Positions 50,936 to 59,076 of a stretch of DNA of 64,000 nt are shown here, piece after piece (the first letter of the stretch is position 1; each line of letters opens with the position of its first letter). This stretch comes from DASQFI01 sp035633215 (GTDB lineage Bacteria; Acidobacteriota; Vicinamibacteria; Vicinamibacterales; SCN-69-37), in contig DASQFI010000058.1 of NCBI GenBank assembly GCA_035633215.1, positions 62,001 through 126,000 of the forward strand, read 5' to 3'. A model generated the notes under the pieces. That model ran no database searches, had not been told where the DNA came from, and saw only the letters and a list, made by a program, of their open reading frames with translations. Position numbers and translations under genes: made by a program.

Positions 50936-52736
50936 AGACTACGGCATCATCGGCGATCTGCACACCGTCGCGCTCGTAGGCAAGAACGGGTCGATCGACT
51001 TCCTCTGCCTTCCGTCGTTTGACTCACCCTCGGTGTTTGCGGCGCTCCTCGACGCCGATCGCGGCGGCCGCTTCCAGATCGCGCCGCGGCTCGACGATGC
51101 GGTGCACCGGCAGCTGTACTTGCCCGACACAAACGTGCTGCTCACCAGGTTCCTGTCCGACAGCGGCGTCGCCGAGGTCTCTGACTTCATGCCGGTGGAG
51201 GACGCGGGCGTCGCGCACAATCTCGTGCGGCGCGCGAAGACGGTCCGAGGCGAGATACGTTTCGAGATGCGGTGCGATCCGCGCTTCGATTACGCCCGCG
51301 CCACCCACACGGTCGAGCGGCGCAGTGACACGGAAATCCTGTTCGTCGGCCGGTCGGGCGCGCGCGAGCTGGTGCTGCGGCTGCGGTCGTCGGTCCCGAT
51401 GCAGCTCGCGGAGGGAGCCGCGGTGGCCGAGTTCACGCTCGGCGCCGACGAATCGGCCTGGTTCGTCCTCGAGGTGGTGACGGCGGACGGGACGTCGCCG
51501 TCGGCGCACCCGGACTACACGCGCGACGCCTTCAAGGAAACCGTGAACTTCTGGCGCGGCTGGATCGGCCGCAGTACGTACAGGAACCGCTGGCGCGAGG
51601 TGGTGAACCGGTCCGCGCTCGTGCTGAAGCTGCTCACGTCCAGGGAGCATGGGTCGATCGTCGCCGCACCCACATTCGGGTTGCCCGAGACGATTGGCGG
51701 CGTACGCAACTGGGACTACCGCTATTCGTGGATTCGCGACTCGTCTTTCACCCTCTACGGACTCATGCGGCTCGGATACACGGACGAGGCCGCAGCATTC
51801 ATGCGCTGGATGATGGCGCGCTGCCAGGAGCTGGGGCCGGACGGCTCGCTCCAGATCATGTACGGCATCGACGGACGCCCCGCGGTCCACGAGGAAGAGC
51901 TGCCCCACCTCGAAGGCTACATGGGCTCGCGGCCGGTGCGCATCGGCAACGCCGCACACACTCATCTCCAGCTCGACATCTACGGCGAGTTGATGGACTC
52001 GGTGTACTTGTATGACAAATATGGATCTCCGATCGGGTACGACGCGTGGATGACCGTCGTCCGGCTGATCGACTGGGTGTGCGAGCACTGGCGGGCGCCG
52101 GACGAGAGCATCTGGGAGGTGCGAGGCGGGCGCCGGGAGTTCCTCTACTCGCGCGTGATGTGCTGGGTGGCGGTCGACCGGGCCATCCGCCTCGCGAATC
52201 GACGCTCGTTCCCGGCTCCGTTCCCGCGCTGGTTCGAGGCACGGGACACGATCTATCGTGACATCTACGAGCGCTTCTGGGACCCGGCGCGCCGCGGCTT
52301 CGTCCAGCACCCGGGCGCGGCCACGTTCGATGCCGCAGCGCTGCTCATGCCTCTGGTGCGCTTCGTCTCGCCCACCGACCCGCGCTGGCTCGACACGCTG
52401 CGCGGCATCGAGCGGGAGCTGGTGAGCGACTCCCTGGTCTATCGCTATCGTCTCGGGGAGAGTTTCTCCGACGGCCTGACCGGTCAGGAGGGCACGTTCT
52501 CGATGTGCTCCTTCTGGTACGTCGAGTGCCTGTCTCGCATGGGCGATCTCCACAAGGCGCGGTTCTTCTTCGAGAAGATGCTTGGCTATGCGAATCACCT
52601 GGGACTGTACGGCGAGGAGCTGGGCCCGCGGGCGCAGCACCTGGGCAACTTCCCCCAGGCCTTCACGCACCTGGCCCTGATCAGCGCCGCCTACGATCTG
52701 GACCGGCGGCTCTCGGCCGCCGGCCACGCCGGCTGA
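50910..52736 (+). CDS. Glycoside hydrolase family 15 protein
   Basis: 608 residues from ATG 50910, inside the end of the preceding gene. The N-terminal GH15 beta-sandwich domain starts 'RYLPIEDYGIIGDLHTVALV', 'GKNGSIDFLCLPSFDSPSVF'. The (alpha/alpha)6 barrel has 'PETIGGVRNWDYRYSWIRDS', 'DGSLQIMYGIDGRPAVHEEE', 'LGESFSDGLTGQEGTFSMCS' and 'LYGEELGPRAQHLGNFPQAF'; the last two carry the presumed catalytic Glu pair. Family members are glucoamylases or trehalases, and bacterial proteins of this length are often trehalases. There is no signal peptide, so it is cytoplasmic. Confidence 0.93.
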   Translation: MSNRYLPIEDYGIIGDLHTVALVGKNGSIDFLCLPSFDSPSVFAALLDADRGGRFQIAPRLDDAVHRQLYLPDTNVLLTRFLSDSGVAEVSDFMPVEDAGVAHNLVRRAKTVRGEIRFEMRCDPRFDYARATHTVERRSDTEILFVGRSGARELVLRLRSSVPMQLAEGAAVAEFTLGADESAWFVLEVVTADGTSPSAHPDYTRDAFKETVNFWRGWIGRSTYRNRWREVVNRSALVLKLLTSREHGSIVAAPTFGLPETIGGVRNWDYRYSWIRDSSFTLYGLMRLGYTDEAAAFMRWMMARCQELGPDGSLQIMYGIDGRPAVHEEELPHLEGYMGSRPVRIGNAAHTHLQLDIYGELMDSVYLYDKYGSPIGYDAWMTVVRLIDWVCEHWRAPDESIWEVRGGRREFLYSRVMCWVAVDRAIRLANRRSFPAPFPRWFEARDTIYRDIYERFWDPARRGFVQHPGAATFDAAALLMPLVRFVSPTDPRWLDTLRGIERELVSDSLVYRYRLGESFSDGLTGQEGTFSMCSFWYVECLSRMGDLHKARFFFEKMLGYANHLGLYGEELGPRAQHLGNFPQAFTHLALISAAYDLDRRLSAAGHAG

Positions 52737-52775
52737 GGGATCACGGCGCGACCGCACATGCGGCGCCCATCACGG

Positions 52776-53564
52776 TCAGCGTGGAGCGGGATCGATCGCG
52801 GCGGCTTGCAGCACGATGATGGTCTCATCATCCGTCGACTCGACACCACCGCGAAAGCCACGCAGGGCTGACGTGAGCGACGTGCCGAATACCTCGGCAG
52901 AGCTGGGTTCAAGCTCCCGCGCGATGTTCATCAGCCCGTCGCGACCGAGTTCTCGTCCAGCTGGATTGGTCGCTTCGGAGACGCCGTCCGTGTACAGCAC
53001 CACCAGGTCGCCGACTTGCGGCTTGACTACGGTCCGGGCGTAGTTGATGTCGGCAAGCAGCCCAAGCGGGACACCGGCCGGCCGCCCTCGCTCGCTCGCG
53101 CGTTGCGTTTCAAGCCAGCTCCATTCGTGACGTGCCGCTCGATACCAGAACGGCGGCGGGTGACCCGCATTTGTGACCACAAGCAGGCCTCTGCGGCCGT
53201 GCCAGCCGACCGCGACCATCGTGGCGTAGTGCACGTCGTCGAGTGACTGTTGAACCGCTTGATTGAGATCGCGCATGAGTCCGACCTGTTCCAGGGCGCG
53301 AAGGTATCGCTGCATGAGTTCGCGAAGCGTCTCGCCCAGCGCCTTCACGGCCAGTCCATGCCCGCTCACATCGGCAAGCGCGATACGGGAGACGATGCAG
53401 CTCGGGCAGACCGAGAGGTAATGGACATCTCCGCCAGCATCACCGGGCCCGGCCGGCACGGAATGTACCCAGGCAACCAGACCGGGCAGCTCGACCAGAC
53501 TGGCGGCTCTCTCGTTACCGGCCCATGTGTCCGCGCATTCAAGACGTCTTGGCATGGACGGCAT
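52776..53564 (-). CDS. SpoIIE/PP2C-type serine phosphatase
   Basis: 262 residues from ATG 53564; the frame is open to 53708 without similarity. Metal-binding motifs: 'PGDAGGDVHYLSVC', 'SRIALADVSGHGLAVKALGE', 'VVTNAGHPPPFWYR', 'VGDLVVLYTDGVSEATNPAG', 'STDDETIIVLQAA'. The catalytic core is present without PAS, GAF or receiver domain, so its sensor must be another protein. Such phosphatases regulate anti-sigma factor antagonists; no such partner is visible nearby. It is convergent with the GH15 gene. Confidence 0.9.
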   Translation of the reverse strand: MPSMPRRLECADTWAGNERAASLVELPGLVAWVHSVPAGPGDAGGDVHYLSVCPSCIVSRIALADVSGHGLAVKALGETLRELMQRYLRALEQVGLMRDLNQAVQQSLDDVHYATMVAVGWHGRRGLLVVTNAGHPPPFWYRAARHEWSWLETQRASERGRPAGVPLGLLADINYARTVVKPQVGDLVVLYTDGVSEATNPAGRELGRDGLMNIARELEPSSAEVFGTSLTSALRGFRGGVESTDDETIIVLQAAAIDPAPR

Positions 53565-53706
53565 CCGAACCACTTTACGCGCAGGGTAGCAGGATGTCCG
53601 CCTGATTTCATCGACGGCGAGATGATGTTGCTCAGCCACGGGAATCCAGTGCACTGTTGTGAAGCAATGACGGCGGATCGGAAGGCGTTCAATGGAGGTC
53701 CGGACC

Positions 53707-54342
53707 ATGGGTCAACCACTCGACGATCGGGCGTTGGACACACTCTTCCGCGAAGCACGCTCGTACAGGACGTGGCAGCAGCGGGCCGTCACGGATGAGA
53801 CGCTTCGGGATTTGTACGACCTGCTCAAGTGGGCGCCGACGAGCGCGAACTCCGCGCCGGCGCGGTTTGCGTTTCTCCGGTCAGTGGAAGCCAAGGAGCG
53901 GCTCCGCCCGGCGCTGGCTCCGCTGAATGTTGACCCAACGATGGCCGCGCCCGTGACGGTGATCGTCGCGTACGACCTGAAGTTCCATGAGCGGTTACCG
54001 AAGCTGTTTCCGCAGAACCCCGGCATGGCCGCGCTCTTCCAGAGGAATCCAGACCTGGTGGAGTCCACCGCGAGGCGGAATTCGAGCCTGCAAGGTGCGT
54101 ACATGATCATGGCCGCGCGGGCGCTCGGACTCGATTGCGGCCCCATGTCCGGCTTCGATCATGCAAAGGTCGACGAGGAATTTTTTGCGGCCGGTAAACC
54201 CTGTTTCGGTTGCGATCAGGAATTCTTCCCCGAGGGTCAGGTCAAAACGAATTTCCTCTGCAATCTCGGGTACGGGGATCCCAGCACGCTTCAGCCGCGA
54301 CTCCCGCGATTGCCGTTCAACGAAGCGTGTTCGCTCCTGTAG
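53707..54342 (+). CDS. Nitroreductase-family protein (RutE/HadB-like)
   Basis: 211 residues from ATG 53707; the frame also opens at 53692. FMN-binding pattern: 'RSYRTWQQRAVTDETLRDLY', 'LLKWAPTSANSAPARFAFLR', 'SSLQGAYMIMAARALGLDCG', 'PMSGFDHAKVDEEFFA', 'KTNFLCNLGYGDPS'. The 'APTSANSAPARF' and 'GPMSGF' motifs are those of malonic-semialdehyde reductase RutE. It may reduce quinones, nitro compounds or 3-oxopropanoate. It is transcribed away from the phosphatase gene. Confidence 0.92.
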   Translation: MGQPLDDRALDTLFREARSYRTWQQRAVTDETLRDLYDLLKWAPTSANSAPARFAFLRSVEAKERLRPALAPLNVDPTMAAPVTVIVAYDLKFHERLPKLFPQNPGMAALFQRNPDLVESTARRNSSLQGAYMIMAARALGLDCGPMSGFDHAKVDEEFFAAGKPCFGCDQEFFPEGQVKTNFLCNLGYGDPSTLQPRLPRLPFNEACSLL

Positions 54343-54408
54343 CGGTGGACAGGCGATTAATGCTTGACCGTTCGTGAAATCTGCTAGCGTCGCCGCCACC
54401 GCCGTGAC

Positions 54409-55977
54409 ATGAGAGAACTCGAAGTCCTTCTTGGCCTGCTTCTCGCCGCCACTCTGCTGGCCGCAGTCGCGCGCCGCGTTGGTGCACCGTATCCGGTGTT
54501 TCTCGCGCTCGGCGGCGCGCTCCTCGCGTTTGTTCCAGGCGTGCCGTCGTTTACCGTCCCGCCGGAGCTCGCGTTGGCGCTCTTCGTGGCGCCCATCCTG
54601 CTCGACGCGGCGTATGACGCATCGCCGCGAGACCTCAGGGACAATTGGGCACCGGTCACCGGTCTGGTCGTGGTTGCCGTGGGCCTCACAACCATTGCCG
54701 TCGCCGTGGTCGCGCGTACGTTGATGCCCACTCTGCCATGGGCTCCGGCGATTGCGCTCGGCGCCGTCGTCGCGCCGCCCGACGCCGCGGCCGCAACGGC
54801 CGTGTTGCGACACTTGAGACCGCCGCATCGCATTCTGACCATCCTTGAAGGCGAGAGCCTGCTGAATGACGCCAGCGCTCTGCTCATCTATCGCCTCGCG
54901 GTGGGAGCCGTCGCGGCCCACGGCTTTTCCATCGGCGCGGTGGCGCCGGCCTTCCTGTTTGCTGTGGTCGGCAGTGTGGTGGTCGGTCCGGCGCTCGGCT
55001 GGGTGGCCCTGCGCATATTTGACCGTGTGCGGGACGTGCCGACGGCCATCATTCTTCAGTTCGTCACCACGTTCGGGGTCTGGATATTTGCGGACCGGAT
55101 TGGTCTGTCAGGCGTGCTCACCATGGTGTGTTACGCCATTACCGTGGCGCGGACGGCGCCCGAGCGGACCCCCGCCCGGATCCGCATACCGTCGTACGCC
55201 GTGTGGGAGACAGCCGTCTTCGTCTTGAACGTGCTGGCCTTCGTCTTCATCGGCTTGCAAATCCGCCCGATCCTGACGAGCCTCGAGCCGGCGGCACGCG
55301 GGCGATACTTTGCCGTCGCCGGTGCCGTCCTCGTGACCGTCATCGTCGTCCGGATCGCGTGGCACATGTCCTTCAACGCCGTCATCAGATGGCGAGAGCG
55401 CCGGTTCGGCTTTCGTCCACCACGCCCGATGCTGCGGCCGACAGTGGGCAGCGGTCTGGTCATCTCGTGGTCCGGCATGCGCGGCATCGTCACGCTGGCG
55501 GCCGCACTGGCGTTGCCCGCGGCGTTTCCGTTTCGCGACTTGATCGTGCTGACCGCGTTCTCTGTTGTGCTCGGCACGCTCGTGATCCAGGGACTCACCC
55601 TTGGGCCTCTCTTGCGCGCGCTCGACCTGCGTGACGATGACCCGGTCGGACACGAAGTCGCCGCTGCGCGTGAACGCGCCCTGCGTGCCGCTCTTGCGGA
55701 TCTCCAGCATGACCAATCGCCGATCGCCGAGGCGGTCAGGCAGGAATTCACCGCGCACTTGGGATCCGTCGCTGCCAGTCCTGAAGAAGGAGAAGCCAGG
55801 CGATCCGCCCACCGCGACGTTCACCGCCGAGCTCTTCAGGCCGCGCGCCAGGCGGTTCTCGCCATGCGGGCGAGTGAAGAGATCGGCGATGACGCGTTTC
55901 ATCAGATGGAAGAGGAACTGGACTGGATCGAAATGTCCGGCAGCGGGAAAGAAGAAGCCGAGCCTGGCGACTCATAG
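54409..55977 (+). CDS. Na+/H+ antiporter, CPA1/NhaP type
   Basis: 522 residues, about 12 helices in the first 400 and a charged cytoplasmic tail of about 110. The ion-binding helix is 'APAIALGAVVAPPDAAAATA' (normally T-D-P in CPA1, here P-P-D-A), followed by 'ILEGESLLNDASALLIYRLA', the classic second motif, and 'GLVISWSGMRGIVTLAAALA'. It exchanges Na+ or K+ for protons. The start is the first ATG after the gap following the nitroreductase. Monocistronic. Confidence 0.92.
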   Translation: MRELEVLLGLLLAATLLAAVARRVGAPYPVFLALGGALLAFVPGVPSFTVPPELALALFVAPILLDAAYDASPRDLRDNWAPVTGLVVVAVGLTTIAVAVVARTLMPTLPWAPAIALGAVVAPPDAAAATAVLRHLRPPHRILTILEGESLLNDASALLIYRLAVGAVAAHGFSIGAVAPAFLFAVVGSVVVGPALGWVALRIFDRVRDVPTAIILQFVTTFGVWIFADRIGLSGVLTMVCYAITVARTAPERTPARIRIPSYAVWETAVFVLNVLAFVFIGLQIRPILTSLEPAARGRYFAVAGAVLVTVIVVRIAWHMSFNAVIRWRERRFGFRPPRPMLRPTVGSGLVISWSGMRGIVTLAAALALPAAFPFRDLIVLTAFSVVLGTLVIQGLTLGPLLRALDLRDDDPVGHEVAAARERALRAALADLQHDQSPIAEAVRQEFTAHLGSVAASPEEGEARRSAHRDVHRRALQAARQAVLAMRASEEIGDDAFHQMEEELDWIEMSGSGKEEAEPGDS

Positions 55978-56019
55978 GCTAGGGTCTCTTCAAGTACCCG
56001 TCGTCTATATTCCGGCCAC

Positions 56020-56107
56020 ATGCTCGAACGAGGCACCCGAATCGGCCCCTATGAGGTCGGCGGACAGATCGGCGAAGGCGGGGTGAGGTCTACAGAGCGC
56101 GTGAAGA
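56020..56107 (+). pseudogene. 5' remnant of a Ser/Thr kinase gene
   Basis: ATG 56020 encodes 'MLERGTRIGPYEVGGQIGEG' followed by Gly. About four bases are missing from the glycine loop, after which the next frame reads 'GEVYRAREEA'. Similarity stops near 56107, where it meets the broken end of the BNR gene on the opposite strand. This is the second kinase start left over in the window. Confidence 0.65.
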
Positions 56108-56308
56108 GGCCGTGGGCGGGTCGCCGCTGAAGTACACGACGTGCGCCGTGCCGCCGGAATCGACGACGACCTCAGGCTGGATGCCGTCGGCCGGCAACCG
56201 CACCAGTCTGACGGCGATGTCGGTCTGTGGAGACGCCAGCCCTGCGCCGAACGCGAGGCTTGCCGCAACGACGACGGCGACCTGCGTCAGCCGAGTGATG
56301 CTCCTCAC
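56090..56308 (-). pseudogene. Truncated BNR/sialidase-fold protein (paralogue of 18193-19356)
   Basis: 72 codons: signal peptide 'RLTQVAVVVAASLAFGAGLA', then 'AVRLVRLPADGIQPEVVVDS' and 'GGTAHVVYFSGDPPT', nearly the same as the start of the intact protein at 18193. It ends abruptly in 'ASSRAL' and a stop that comes from the kinase remnant on the other strand. Over 300 residues, including the CxCC region, are lost. The ATG overlaps the cytochrome c stop, so it is the last gene of the minus-strand metal operon. Confidence 0.75.
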
Positions 56309-56913
56309 TTGTGGGTATGTCCCTTCTTTGTGTTTGGTGTCGCGCTTTTGGATCCTCGGAGAAACTCCTCGATCTCACGGTCACGCGCGTCATCCGCGGG
56401 AGTTCGCGGGTTGAGCCGCTCCATGTCGTTGAGGTCGGCGGGAGTGACAGCCGGCAGGTGACGAATGAACCTGACGAGCTTCCACGACTCCTGCTCGCCC
56501 TCGGGCGTGCCCGTCCGCCAGCCTGGCATCGCCGTCCAGGGAATGCCCTGCTCGATGGCGTAGAAAAGCTCGCCGTCGGTCAGGCTTTGCGTGCCTGGTG
56601 CGCGCATGTCCGGCGCCGGCGGGAAGATGCGCCGGCCGATCGTCGCGTCGCCGCTGCCGTTGTTCGCGTGGCAGATGGCACAGTGATCCGCGAAGTGCTC
56701 GAGTCCGTCACGTAACACCTCATGCGTGTTCGGGACGGGGTTGGCCGCATCGCGCACCTCGCGCGGAATCAGGAAGCGCCATGCGGATCGTGCGACGCGC
56801 TCCTCGATTGCCGACGGAGTTCTGTGCACGGAGATCCCCCTCCCGCGAACGACCAAGAGGACCGCCGCCATGAGCGCGACCATCCCGACGGTCAACAGCA
56901 GGAGTCGTCGCAT
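56305..56913 (-). CDS. Membrane-anchored c-type cytochrome
   Basis: 202 residues. An N-terminal helix ('LLLLTVGMVALMAAVLLVV') anchors it, and one haem site 'CAICHANNGSGDATIG' follows. 'FPPAPDMRAPGTQSLTDGEL' and 'AIEQGIPWTAMPGW' supply the distal Met, as in cytochrome c class I of the cbb3/CccA type. The C-terminus is polar and His-containing. It probably carries electrons in the periplasm for a copper- or oxidase-related reaction. It follows the DUF1775 gene by 12 bases in the minus operon. Confidence 0.9.
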   Translation of the reverse strand: MRRLLLLTVGMVALMAAVLLVVRGRGISVHRTPSAIEERVARSAWRFLIPREVRDAANPVPNTHEVLRDGLEHFADHCAICHANNGSGDATIGRRIFPPAPDMRAPGTQSLTDGELFYAIEQGIPWTAMPGWRTGTPEGEQESWKLVRFIRHLPAVTPADLNDMERLNPRTPADDARDREIEEFLRGSKSATPNTKKGHTHK

Positions 56914-56925
56914 GGACCCACCGTC

Positions 56926-57348
56926 CTACTGCGCGGCCACCAGCTTCGTCGTCGCCTTCCACTCTCTGGACGTGCCGTCTGCGAACTTCTGTGTGACCTT
57001 CCAGGCGATGTCGGTCCCCTCCTTCGGATTGCGTGCGTTGAGGACAAGCTCGCCAAAGTGACCAGCGGGAATATCGACCGTCCAGTGGATGGCGACGATG
57101 CGAGTGCCCTCACGCCGCACTTCGCTCTTCCATCCTCCCGAAGCAAGAATGCTGCTCACCGTGACGCCCGCGGGCACCTCCAGATCGACGCCGACGGTCG
57201 CGACCTGACCCTCGGTCGGCACGCGCACCGTGTATCGCTCGCTGACGCCCGGTTTGGATTCCGCCGGGGCGATCGTGACATGGGCGCGTACGATCACGAC
57301 CACGCAGATCGCGAAGATCGCTGTCAGGATCAAAGTTCTTGCTCGCAT
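56926..57348 (-). CDS. YcnI-like copper-binding protein (DUF1775)
   Basis: 140 residues, intact. The signal peptide ends before 'AHVTIAPAESKPGVSERYTV'; cleavage before the His would leave an N-terminal His, the copper ligand of YcnI proteins. The beta-sandwich follows: 'PTEGQVATVGVDLEVPAGVT', 'SILASGGWKSEVRREGTRIV', 'AIHWTVDIPAGHFGELVLNA', 'RNPKEGTDIAWKVTQKF'. It would act in the periplasm as a copper chaperone or sink. A frameshifted paralogue is at 16137-16450. Confidence 0.9.
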   Translation of the reverse strand: MRARTLILTAIFAICVVVIVRAHVTIAPAESKPGVSERYTVRVPTEGQVATVGVDLEVPAGVTVSSILASGGWKSEVRREGTRIVAIHWTVDIPAGHFGELVLNARNPKEGTDIAWKVTQKFADGTSREWKATTKLVAAQ

Positions 57349-57422
57349 GTTGCCTCCCTCGATGGCGATTCGGCCCCGGGCCGGCTACAGCCGGCTCCGG
57401 CGATTGATTCTGCGACGTGCTC

Positions 57423-57746
57423 TTACTGATCAGCTAACCGGACTTCCTTGGTCCTCATCGGGCCCTTGTCCGGATGATCGACGATGATGACGATCCGTTC
57501 CTCGGGCGCGATCCTGGCCTCGGCGAATGTGACCTCCTTCTTGCCGCGCTTGATCTTGGTCGACGCGTCAATCGGGTACCACGCGGGCTGATCGCCCTGC
57601 TTCTCTTTGCCCGTCTTGATCTGGACGCGGGCCTGCTCGACCGCTACCACTGTGCCCTTCAGCGTCATCTCGTGCGCGATGATTTGAACGGCAAAGGCCG
57701 CGACAAATGCGGCGATGAGTATCGACAGACTCCTGAACGTCTTCAT
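57423..57746 (-). CDS. Secreted small beta-barrel (DUF5666/OB-like) protein
   Basis: 107 residues from ATG 57746 with GGAGA upstream. The signal peptide ends 'AVQIIA', then 'HEMTLKGTVVAVEQARVQIK', 'ASTKIKRGKKEVTFAEARIA', 'PEERIVIIVDHPDKGPM'. It is a paralogue of the protein at 16448 and of residues about 30-110 of the protein at 58313. The mature N-terminus again begins His-Glu, a possible metal ligand. The operon position is between the NTF2-like and the DUF1775 genes. Confidence 0.75.
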   Translation of the reverse strand: MKTFRSLSILIAAFVAAFAVQIIAHEMTLKGTVVAVEQARVQIKTGKEKQGDQPAWYPIDASTKIKRGKKEVTFAEARIAPEERIVIIVDHPDKGPMRTKEVRLADQ

Positions 57747-57808
57747 GAACCATCTCCGTTGTCTCAAACGCGCCGGACCTGCAGGTCCGGCCTACATCCG
57801 ATCTGCGC

Positions 57809-58282
57809 CTACATCGGTCCGCCCGGGGCACGCCGCCGGGCGGCGGTGTGGCTGTGCCGGATGCGCCATTTGCCCTGTTCCTTCACCAGGACGTGCGTCG
57901 CGATGCCGCCGGAGTCCACGGGCGGCCGCTCACCTACCTGGTACTTGATTGAATAGTCAGCCGTGACATACGCGGACGAGTCGCCGAGCATGTGCACGAC
58001 GATGTTGCTGTGGGCCCATTGCAGGTTCTGGAAGGATTTCAGCTCGGGGCCGAGGTGGTTGTCTCGATAGTCCACCCACCCGCGATTGATGCCGCTGCCC
58101 TCGAAGATCGTGACGTCGGGATGGTACATCGTCGCCAGCTTGTCGAGGTCTCTTGCGTTAAACGCCGCGTCGTACGCCTTAAAGAACGCCGCAACGTCAG
58201 ATTCAACCGATTGCGCAAACAGTCCCGTCGAAGCCATCACGAGCAGGCCCACCACCGCGAACTTCCTGACCATTGTCACCAT
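57809..58282 (-). CDS. Secreted NTF2-like (SnoaL/DUF4440-type) protein
   Basis: 157 residues (ATG 58282, or 58273). The signal peptide 'MVRKFAVVGLLVMASTGLFA' is followed by 'FFKAYDAAFNARDLDKLATM' and 'INRGWVDYRDNHLGPELKSF', nearly identical to the gene at 790-1260. The C-terminal 'HTAARRRAPGGPM' is conserved between both copies and is very basic. The function is unknown, but retention in two copies beside the Met/His-tailed protein points to a joint role. Confidence 0.85.
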   Translation of the reverse strand: MVTMVRKFAVVGLLVMASTGLFAQSVESDVAAFFKAYDAAFNARDLDKLATMYHPDVTIFEGSGINRGWVDYRDNHLGPELKSFQNLQWAHSNIVVHMLGDSSAYVTADYSIKYQVGERPPVDSGGIATHVLVKEQGKWRIRHSHTAARRRAPGGPM

Positions 58283-59076
58283 GTGTGCTCTCCAAGGTCA
58301 CATCATCCGCGTTCAGCGCATGACGTGGCCAGAGTGATCCATCGCCATTTTGTGCCCCTGGGACATTCGCATGTTCCACATCCGGCCCATGTCTCCCGAA
58401 GGCAACCGCAGCCGGAAGTACACCAGAAACGACACCGGCCGATCTCCGTGCGTGATTCGGAGCGGCTCCGGCACGCGGTAGAACGTCAGCTGAGCGGCGA
58501 GCGCGCCTTCGAATCCGCGCCAGGTCAAGAGGCGCCTCGCTCCTCCGACCGTGAACGTTGACACCGCCTCGGGCTTCTCACCCTCGTGCGCGTCGTCGGG
58601 GATGTCGCCTGTAAGGAGGACGCTCGTCTCGACCTGCTGGTGCTCAATTCGGCCAAACACCGAGTGCGCATCCCGTTCCACGGTGAACTCGCCGAAAAGA
58701 CCGTGCCGGCGCTCGTCATGGCCGGCACTGACGCCGTAGCCGACCGTGACGGCTTTGCCGCCGCTGTCTTGCTGTCGAAACCAGGCAAGCGACGCGGTCG
58801 TGCGGCGGGCGTCTCCCGGGACGAGCTCTTCGGGTTCGCGCAAGAAGCCCGTCGAGACCTGCGCCTCCCACTCGTCAGCGGGCCGGAACCACACGCGGCC
58901 GGCGACCGAATCCAGCGCCGCAAGATCGAAGTCCCAGCGATCCTCGTCCGGTTCCCGGCCGTTGAAGACCGAGCCTTCGAAGATCCAGCGCCCACGTTCG
59001 ACCGCTGCCGAGACGACGCCGAAGCTGATGTGCGTGGAGTCGAACGTGTGATGACCGAGCGGCGCGAGCACCAGGC
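57809..59076 (-). repeat. Diverged inverted repeat, right copy
   Basis: The right arm of the pair described at 1-1260. The match reaches the very first base of the window (base 1 corresponds to 59076), so the left copy probably continues outside. Confidence 0.8.

Noticed and set aside
52720..52740. GCCGGC-CAC-GCCGGC hairpin as terminator between convergent genes
   Set aside because: It lies inside the GH15 coding end, has a 3-base loop and no T-run; GC-rich coding sequence explains it.
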